A stretch of 8,065 bases of DNA from contig JBEPTZ010000167.1 of the NCBI GenBank assembly GCA_041691815.1, positions 1-8,065 on the forward strand, read 5' to 3'. The notes beneath the pieces are model-generated. The model was not told where the DNA came from and searched no databases. It was given only the letters and a program-made list of their open reading frames with translations. Source of the stretch: 70-18 sp041691815 (lineage in GTDB: Bacteria > Pseudomonadota > Alphaproteobacteria > Acetobacterales > Acetobacteraceae). The position numbers were made by a program, and so were the translations under genes. Of this stretch, positions 1 to 4,270 are shown piece after piece (within the stretch, counting starts at the first letter, position 1; each line of letters begins with the position of its first letter).

Positions 1-55
1 ACTTTTGGACGCGAAAAACCCCACTCAGGGGGTCACTATTGCAAGCGATTTTACA
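1..55. mobile_element. Terminus of an insertion sequence, probably IS21-like (partial)
   Basis: The dedA reading frame runs cleanly from its start to position 56 and then stops resembling the family, which places a junction at 55/56. Read outward-in on the minus strand, the foreign segment begins TGTAAAATCGCTTGC and then carries AATAGTGACCCCC and, further in, CCAAAAGT running off the window edge. Ends beginning with TG (CA on the other strand), with several internal copies of a GTGACCCC-type motif, are characteristic of IS21-family elements. Only 55 bases are visible, so no transposase can be seen and the family call rests on this end pattern. The second end and the target duplication lie outside the window. 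Confidence 0.5.
12..33 (-). terminator. Terminator-like hairpin inside the IS end
   Basis: On the minus strand, CCCC, a five-base loop TGAGT, GGGG and then TTTTT form a short G+C stem followed by a T-run. The stem is only 4 bp, so termination would be weak. If active, it would stop transcripts entering the element from the interrupted dedA gene, protecting the transposase genes from outside transcription. It could equally be part of the transposase-binding repeats. Confidence 0.25.
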
Positions 56-271
56 GTTATCGCCGATGATGGCCGCCGCGGTGGCGACCAGGATGACCGC
101 GAGGATGCTGAGATGATGCGTGGTTCCGGCATAGAGCGCGGCGCTGAGCAGCACGGTCTCGCCCGGCAGCGGTAGTCCGGTGCTCTCCAGCATTACGACC
201 GCGAACAACACCCAAAGGCCGTAGGTCGGGATCAGGTGCTGGATCCAGAGCGGGGACAGCAGCGCGCTCAT
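56..271 (-). pseudogene. DedA/SNARE-associated family membrane protein, 5' part, cut by an insertion sequence
   Basis: The 72 native codons begin MSALLSPLWIQHL and contain a hydrophobic segment at about 15-28, then the DedA signature ESTGLPLPGET (residues 29-39) and a second hydrophobic stretch (about 55-70) ending IIGDN. In full-length DedA proteins (about 200 residues) this is normally followed by a glycine-rich GY..GR segment; here the frame enters the mobile element instead. DedA proteins are inner-membrane proteins linked to lipid-carrier flipping, membrane potential and resistance to cationic peptides. The truncated product should not work. It lies downstream of the regulator-kinase pair on the same strand, with a 189-bp gap, and could have been its target. 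The ATG at 271 has only a weak Shine-Dalgarno sequence, so the start is tentative. Confidence 0.75.
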
Positions 272-460
272 CGCCCATTCCGCAGGAAGATTACCGAGCG
301 GAGCCGCAAAGCCTCCATGATCCCCCCGAAACTCGCCTCCGTCGGAGGCAATCGCCTACTCAAATCCGCGGCCCAGATCGAACACCCCCAAATCGTGTAT
401 GCCCGGACCACCCCCACGGGTGCGGGGAATAGCGCGACCAATGGAGGCGCTGCGGCCGCA
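272..460. other. Spacer between the kinase gene and dedA
   Basis: No convincing gene is visible in these 189 bases. On the minus strand there is a hairpin at 335-349 and a 16-codon open frame (318-268) whose TGA overlaps the dedA ATG as ATGA. No clear promoter hexamers stand out. dedA is either read through from the kinase gene or uses a promoter that cannot be recognised by eye. Confidence 0.5.
335..349 (-). terminator. Short hairpin downstream of the kinase gene
   Basis: GCCTCC and GGAGGC pair perfectly around a 3-base loop. A T-A pair and a possible G-U pair extend the stem on the minus strand, and GAGTTTC follows. It lies 112 bases beyond the kinase stop and 64 bases before the dedA start. 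It could be a weak terminator or attenuator, but it lacks a proper T-run. Confidence 0.25.
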
Positions 461-1789
461 TCAGACATCATGAGAGTCAGGCAACTGGACAACGGCTTCG
501 ACGCCATCCGGACGGCCGATCGCCGGGGAGTGCAGGGCGAGGGTTCCCTGCGCGCCGGTGACTATGGCTTTGACGATGGAAAGGCCGAGCCCGCTGCCGC
601 CCGAAATAGTTTGGCCGCGTTCGAAACGTGCGGTGAGCCGATCCAGCACGTCGGCCGGAACCGCCGGGCCATCATTAGTAACACGCAACAGGCCGCCACC
701 GGCCAGCGTGACGCGGACCGGCATCTCGCCCGCTCCATGCTTGAGCGCGTTCTCGATCAGGTTGCGGCTCAGGATGGCGAAGGCGTCCGGGTCGATATCG
801 GACAGCACCGGTCGGTCCGGAACCTCGAGCGTGACCCGGCCGCCGGCGGCAAATTCCGCCACGATCATGCGCAGCACCGGCCGGATGTCCATGGCGACCC
901 CGGTTCGCAGGCGGCCGCCTTCGGCGCGGGCCAGTTGCAGGAGTTTTTCGGCCAGGCGGTTCAGACGCTTGAGCGCCCCCTCGATGGCGACTGCCCGCTG
1001 CCCGATCGCCAGATCGCCGGCCTCCGCGATCAGCCTTTGCGTCTGGGCGAGTGCCGCTGCCACCGGCGTGCGCAACTCGTGTGCGGCATTGGCGGCAAAG
1101 CTGCGTTCCGCATCAAGTGTACGGCGGAGCCGCTCCAGGAGTTGATTCACGGCCTGTACGACCGGCGCCATCTCGCTGGGCAGTTCGCCGCTGGCAACCG
1201 GGGTCAGATCGCCGGCGCCGCGGGTTGAAAGTGCCGTGCTGTAGCGGCGGATTGGCCGCAGCTCACGGTGCAGGACTGCGAATATCGCCAGCAGCGCCAC
1301 CGGAACCACGAACAGCAGCGGCAGCGCCAACGCCATCAGCGTTTCACGCGCCACCTCGGCTCGATGACTCAGCGGCTCGGCCACGGCGATGGTGATCGTG
1401 CCGCGCAACGCCGCGTCGTAATAGAGCCGATGGGTTGCGGTCTGACGGAAGCCGGTGCCGTCGAACGGCGGAAAGTCGGCATCCACGGCCTTGTGCGAGC
1501 GCAGCAGCACGCGGCCCTGGTTGTCGCGCAGCAGATAGGTGAAGAATTCGTCGTGCGGGCGCAGCGTGGCGATGCGCTGGCCGATGCCCTCCTCATCGCG
1601 GCTGATGATGTCGAGCGCCGCCAGCGGCAGGATGCGTTGCGCGGTCTCCTCAAGCGTGGAATCGAACACCGCGTTCATCTCGTGGCGCAGGATGGCCGCG
1701 GTCACCAGGGCGGTGGCAATCCACAGCACCGAAATGCCGAGCCCGAGCGCCAGCGCCAGCCGGCGTTGCAGCGAGGCGGGCCTCCTCAT
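461..1789 (-). CDS. Sensor histidine kinase, QseC/PmrB-like
   Basis: Inner-membrane sensor kinase of 442 residues that should autophosphorylate and pass the phosphate to the regulator encoded just upstream. Two membrane helices (about 11-33 and 151-173) enclose a periplasmic sensor region of about 115 residues, followed by a HAMP-like linker. The catalytic core is complete: phospho-acceptor His237 in AANAAHELRTP, the N-box NLIENALKHG (343-352), an NDG-P motif (372-375) and the glycine-rich GGSGLGLSIV (397-406). The chosen ATG overlaps the regulator's stop as ATGA, indicating translational coupling; an earlier in-frame start would run deep into the regulator gene. The signal sensed is unknown. 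Relatives sense metals, iron, pH or catechol-type signals, and the neighbouring redox cluster would suit a metal or redox cue, which is inference. Confidence 0.9.
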   Translation of the reverse strand: MRRPASLQRRLALALGLGISVLWIATALVTAAILRHEMNAVFDSTLEETAQRILPLAALDIISRDEEGIGQRIATLRPHDEFFTYLLRDNQGRVLLRSHKAVDADFPPFDGTGFRQTATHRLYYDAALRGTITIAVAEPLSHRAEVARETLMALALPLLFVVPVALLAIFAVLHRELRPIRRYSTALSTRGAGDLTPVASGELPSEMAPVVQAVNQLLERLRRTLDAERSFAANAAHELRTPVAAALAQTQRLIAEAGDLAIGQRAVAIEGALKRLNRLAEKLLQLARAEGGRLRTGVAMDIRPVLRMIVAEFAAGGRVTLEVPDRPVLSDIDPDAFAILSRNLIENALKHGAGEMPVRVTLAGGGLLRVTNDGPAVPADVLDRLTARFERGQTISGGSGLGLSIVKAIVTGAQGTLALHSPAIGRPDGVEAVVQLPDSHDV

Positions 1790-2445
1790 GTCGCGCCCAG
1801 CCGGTAGCCGAGGCCGCGCACCGTCTCGATGATGTCGTGGCCCAGCTTCTTGCGCAGCCGGCTGACATGCACTTCGATGGCGTTGCTGTCGATCTCGATA
1901 TCGAAGGAATAGAGCTTCTCCTCGAGCCGGGTCTTGGACAGCAATTGCCCCGGCCGCTGCAGGAACGCTTCGAGCAGCACCCATTCCCGCGCGGTCAGCG
2001 GCACGGGCCGGCCGTTGCGGCAGATGGACCGGGCGGCCAGATCGATCGCCAGCTCGCCCCGGGTAATCAGCGGGTTGGGATTGCCGGAATAGCGCCGCGC
2101 GACCGCGTTCAGCCGAGCCGAGAGTTCGGACAGATCGAACGGCTTGACCAGGTAGTCGTCGGCCCCCGCATTCAGCCCGTCGATCCGGTCGCTGATCTGG
2201 TCGAGCGCGGTCAGGATGATCACCGGCGTGGTGTTGCCGCGCCCGCGCAGCGCCCGCAGGAACGGCTGCCCGCGCCCGTCCGGCAGCATCAGGTCGAGCA
2301 GAATCAGATCATAGCCGGCCACCGCGAGATACTCGCCGGCGCTATCAAGCCGCGTCGCCCAGTCCACCGAATGGCCATCGGCGGCGATCTGGTCGCGCAC
2401 CGCGGCGCCCAGCACCGTGTCATCCTCGATCAGCAGCACGCGCAT
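1786..2445 (-). CDS. Two-component response regulator, OmpR/PhoB family (QseB/PmrA-like)
   Basis: DNA-binding regulator of 219 residues, full length for the family. The receiver domain (about 1-115) shows the acidic pair Glu7-Asp8-Asp9, phospho-acceptor Asp51 in LLDLMLPDG, Thr79 in IILTA and Lys101 in LVKPFD. The C-terminal winged helix (about 125-219) has the typical LTAREWVLLEAFL and ending VHVSRLRKKL...VRGLGYRL. It is the first gene of a regulator-kinase pair and overlaps the kinase start by 4 bp. A GGGGGCGAC stretch precedes the ATG. It is divergent from the PepSY-cytochrome-reductase cluster, and the intervening DNA carries paired direct-repeat boxes of the type this family binds. Autoregulation together with control of the redox genes is therefore the likeliest role, though inferred. 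Confidence 0.92.
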   Translation of the reverse strand: MRVLLIEDDTVLGAAVRDQIAADGHSVDWATRLDSAGEYLAVAGYDLILLDLMLPDGRGQPFLRALRGRGNTTPVIILTALDQISDRIDGLNAGADDYLVKPFDLSELSARLNAVARRYSGNPNPLITRGELAIDLAARSICRNGRPVPLTAREWVLLEAFLQRPGQLLSKTRLEEKLYSFDIEIDSNAIEVHVSRLRKKLGHDIIETVRGLGYRLGAT

Positions 2446-2593
2446 GTCGCCCCCGATCCCGTTTCGCTCGCCTCACCCGTTATCGCCGGCAAGGCTGACC
2501 GCCACCTGAAGCGCCCGCCGTCGCCGGCTTCAGGTGCCGGTCAGGATAGCGGACTACAAGCGGCCATAGCCACTTTATGCGGGAGCGGGCGAG
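2446..2593. promoter_or_regulatory. Divergent promoter region of the regulator and redox operons
   Basis: These 148 bases separate two outward-facing genes and must hold both promoters. A 50-bp dyad sits in the middle (see separate entry). Outward from it, exactly 10 bp from each edge, are the two best -10-like hexamers: GATAAC on the minus strand (2484-2479) and TACAAG on the plus strand (2555-2560), each matching four of six consensus bases. No good -35 hexamers are present, as expected where an OmpR-type activator replaces the -35 contact. The PepSY gene has a Shine-Dalgarno GGAG at 2582-2585. Confidence 0.55.
2495..2544. promoter_or_regulatory. Dyad operator: two inverted CTGA-N7-CTGA boxes
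   Basis: The left arm CTGACCGCCACCTGAAG (2495-2511) and right arm CTTCAGGTGCCGGTCAG (2528-2544) are inverted copies with 16 of 17 positions complementary and a 16-bp spacer. Each arm contains CTGA twice, 11 bp apart, which is the one-helical-turn direct repeat that OmpR/PhoB dimers bind; PmrA boxes have the same 11-bp period. The divergent position makes a transcription terminator unlikely. Binding by the adjacent regulator is inference. Confidence 0.6.
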
Positions 2594-2974
2594 ATGAAGA
2601 AATCCCTGATGCTGGCGATCCTGGTCGCAGGTATCGCGGGCTTTGCCACGGCAGGCGTCGCCTATGCCGACGACGACGATTGCAGCGTCCCGATGGCCAA
2701 CTGGCAGCCGCGCGAGGCGGTGCAGAAGATGGCCGCCGGGCAAGGTTGGACCGTACGGCGGATCAAAATCGATGACGGCTGCTACGAGGTCAGAGGGTTT
2801 GATGCGCAGGGCCGCGAGATCAAGGCCAAGATCGACCCCGGAACGCTGGCCATCGTCAAGCTGAAACGCAAGGATCGCGACGCCGATCGAAATGCCGCCC
2901 CCGGCGGGCCCGCGGCGCCGCCCAATAACGGCCTGTTCAACCGGGACAGCAAACCCGGTATTGGGAGCAAGTGA
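2594..2974 (+). CDS. Small periplasmic PepSY-domain protein
   Basis: A 126-residue exported protein. It starts with a clear Sec signal peptide (MKK, then a hydrophobic stretch 4-20, likely cleaved after AYA at 25), then DDDDC. Residues 30-93 match the small PepSY-type domain, with the recognisable WQPREAV, GW.V..IK.DDGCYEV and DP.TL features. Two cysteines (30 and 63) could form a disulphide. The last 30 residues are Pro/Gly/Asn-rich and probably disordered. PepSY domains are thought to bind or inhibit partner proteins, but no reaction is known for this small form. Its TGA shares one base with the ATG of the cytochrome gene (TGATG), so the two are translationally coupled, and a role as a periplasmic accessory to the cytochrome is plausible. 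It is the first gene under the divergent promoter. Confidence 0.85.
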   Translation: MKKSLMLAILVAGIAGFATAGVAYADDDDCSVPMANWQPREAVQKMAAGQGWTVRRIKIDDGCYEVRGFDAQGREIKAKIDPGTLAIVKLKRKDRDADRNAAPGGPAAPPNNGLFNRDSKPGIGSK

Positions 2975-3573
2975 TGATCCGTATCTGGGATCCCCTGGTG
3001 CGCGTGTTCCACTGGGGGCTGGTGGCCGTTTTCACCCTTGCCTGGCTGACCGCCGACGGCGGCGGCACCTGGCATGAAGCGGCTGGCTACGCTGCTGCGG
3101 GATTGGTCGGGCTGCGCCTGGTCTGGGGGTTGATTGGCACCCGCTATGCGCGGTTTTCGCAATTCGTCCAGGGACCAACAGCAGTCGCACAGTATCTGCG
3201 CCAGATGGTCCGCGGTCGCGAGCACCGCTATCTCGGCCACAACCCGGCCGGAGCGGCGATGATCGCGGCCATCCTGGTCACCATGTCGGCCACCGCCTTC
3301 ACCGGTTGGTTGGTCGCGGAGCCGACCCGACTCGCCTATCTGCCGGCGATGCCGCAGATCGTTACCTCGGCCTTTGCCGACAGCGGCGACCACCGCAAGC
3401 GCGGCAACAGGCCGCTGAAGGAAGTGCACGAGACCGTGGCTGACCTGATGCTGGTGCTGATCGGCCTTCACGTCGCCGGGGTGGTGTTCGCCTCCGTCCG
3501 CCACAAGGAGAACCTCGCCCGCGCGATGATCACCGGCGACAAGCGACGGCCGGAGCCGGGCGACATCACCTAA
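2974..3573 (+). CDS. Cytochrome b561-family membrane protein
   Basis: A di-haem b-type cytochrome of 199 residues, in the family that includes the hydrogenase cytochrome b subunit and passes electrons between the quinone pool and periplasmic partners. Four hydrophobic helices are visible (about 10-27, 37-55, 93-114 and 152-174). Histidines suited to haem binding are His13 (RVFHWGL), His34 (WHEAAGY), His152 (KEVHETVAD) and His166 (IGLHVAGV); LGHNPAG (His89) is also typical of the family. The ATG at 2974 overlaps the previous stop by one base and has GGGAG about 7 bases upstream. A GTG at 2971 is possible but less likely. It is coupled to the PepSY gene. Which way electrons flow, and whether it feeds the DUF2271 carrier, cannot be read from the sequence. 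Confidence 0.9.
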   Translation: MIRIWDPLVRVFHWGLVAVFTLAWLTADGGGTWHEAAGYAAAGLVGLRLVWGLIGTRYARFSQFVQGPTAVAQYLRQMVRGREHRYLGHNPAGAAMIAAILVTMSATAFTGWLVAEPTRLAYLPAMPQIVTSAFADSGDHRKRGNRPLKEVHETVADLMLVLIGLHVAGVVFASVRHKENLARAMITGDKRRPEPGDIT

Positions 3574-3594
3574 ACCACAGATGAGACGAAATCC

Positions 3595-3623
3595 GTGCCG
3601 GCCATGCGTTGCGTGGTCGGCAC
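3595..3623 (+). terminator. Strong RNA hairpin after the cytochrome gene
   Basis: A 13-bp stem (GTGCCGGCCATGC with GCGTGGTCGGCAC) closes on a 3-base loop GTT; 11 pairs are Watson-Crick and two are G-U in RNA. It begins 22 bases after the cytochrome stop. No T-run follows, so it may be a Rho-independent terminator without a tail, a 3'-end stabiliser or an attenuator. The two G-U pairs mean it is much better as plus-strand RNA than as a DNA palindrome. Confidence 0.45.
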
Positions 3624-3633
3624 AACTGCGCCT

Positions 3634-3656
3634 GCCGCCAACGCCGGCATGGCGGC
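3634..3656 (+). other. Second hairpin in the intra-operon gap
   Basis: GCCGCCA and TGGCGGC form a perfect 7-bp stem around a 9-base loop, starting 11 bases after the first hairpin. Tandem hairpins between co-oriented genes often act in mRNA processing or stability. In G+C-rich DNA a 7-bp stem can also occur by chance. Confidence 0.3.
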
Positions 3657-3681
3657 GATTTCTCGCGGCGATCCCACGAGT

Positions 3682-3698
3682 CTGACCGCAGGCTGAAG
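3682..3698 (+). promoter_or_regulatory. Imperfect copy of the regulator box upstream of the DUF2271 gene
   Basis: CTGACCGCAGGCTGAAG matches the left arm of the divergent dyad at 14 of 17 positions. The three differences are consecutive and fall between the two CTGA half-sites, so the CTGA-N7-CTGAAG pattern is kept. It lies 81 bases before the DUF2271 start codon. The sequence 10 bp downstream (AATCCC) is a poor -10, so promoter activity is less certain than at the divergent region. Confidence 0.4.
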
Positions 3699-3779
3699 CA
3701 GTTTCGCCAATCCCGTCAGGCAGCGATCAGCTGGGTCGGGCAAGACGGCCGCACTGCAATCAGTACCGGAGATCAAGCC

Positions 3780-4250
3780 ATGAAGGCCCTGCTGGCCGCG
3801 CTCGCACTGAGCACCGCACTGACCATTCCGAGTCTGGCGATGGCCAGGCCGGTAACGCTCGCCGCCAATCTGAACAGCTACGGCGGCAACGGCGCCTATC
3901 TGGCGCTCTATGTTACTGATGCCGGCGGCGCCTATAAAGGCAGCCTCTGGATGGCCGGCGGCAAGTCGAAATACTACCCGCACCTGAGCGGCTGGCATCG
4001 CGCCACCGCCGGCAACCTGTCCGAGATCAACGGCATCACCGGCGCCAGTGTCGGCGCCGGCCGGCAATTGAAAATCACCCTCGATCTGGCCGATGCGCTG
4101 TTCGATGCCGGCTACCAGTTGCATATCGACGCCGCCGTCGAGGGCATGCGCGACAGCCCAGCCGAGGTGGTCGTGCCGCTGACCACGCAGGGCGCCGGCC
4201 GGCTGGTTCCGGGCCGCCGCTACATCCGCGACTTCAGCTACGGCATGTGA
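3780..4250 (+). CDS. DUF2271-family periplasmic protein, probable FMN carrier
   Basis: A 156-residue exported protein with a Sec signal peptide (residues 1-22, probable cleavage after AMA). The mature part matches the DUF2271 family, with YGGNGAYLALYVTDAGG, LWMAGGKSKYY, a tryptophan-rich stretch, DLADALFDAGYQ and MRDSPAEVVVPL. Residues 84-90, NGITGAS, resemble the D-G-x-(S/T)-G-A-(T/S) motif that ApbE enzymes flavinylate, with Asn in place of the usual Asp; Ser90 would carry the phosphoester-linked FMN. An apbE-type gene in the same cluster supports this. I infer a periplasmic one-domain electron carrier that accepts electrons from the PepSY reductase. The start at 3780 is chosen for its GGAG 8 bases upstream and for the signal peptide; an open frame continues upstream but has no such features. 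Confidence 0.85.
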   Translation: MKALLAALALSTALTIPSLAMARPVTLAANLNSYGGNGAYLALYVTDAGGAYKGSLWMAGGKSKYYPHLSGWHRATAGNLSEINGITGASVGAGRQLKITLDLADALFDAGYQLHIDAAVEGMRDSPAEVVVPLTTQGAGRLVPGRRYIRDFSYGM

Positions 4251-4270
4251 TCGGCAGAGAGGGGCACGCC

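Larger units (their letters stand above)
3574..3779 (+). other. 206-bp gap within the redox cluster
   Basis: I see no recognisable gene here. The gap holds two hairpins (3595-3623 and 3634-3656), an imperfect copy of the putative regulator box (3682-3698) and the DUF2271 Shine-Dalgarno sequence GGAG (3768-3771). A 30-codon frame from ATG 3604 ends at a TGA inside the box and shows no family features. The length and structure suggest a separate promoter, or a processing or attenuation site, that splits the five genes into two transcription units. Confidence 0.5.

Noticed and set aside
236..1228. Long plus-strand open frame of 330 codons opposite the kinase gene.
   Set aside because: It lies antisense to a complete histidine kinase with all catalytic motifs, has no family features, and is the usual shadow frame of G+C-rich coding DNA.
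1790..1984. N-terminal extension of the kinase frame up to 1984.
   Set aside because: The added 65 residues overlap the regulator's DNA-binding domain in another frame and are not kinase-like; the ATGA-overlap start at 1789 fits normal operon architecture.
3609..3779. Upstream extension of the DUF2271 frame to an ATG at 3609.
   Set aside because: The extension is Arg-rich and would bury a clear signal peptide and ribosome site at 3780 inside the protein.
3574..3779. Possible FMN riboswitch or other known riboswitch upstream of the flavin-related genes.
   Set aside because: No conserved RFN-element segments or other riboswitch core could be recognised; only simple hairpins are visible.
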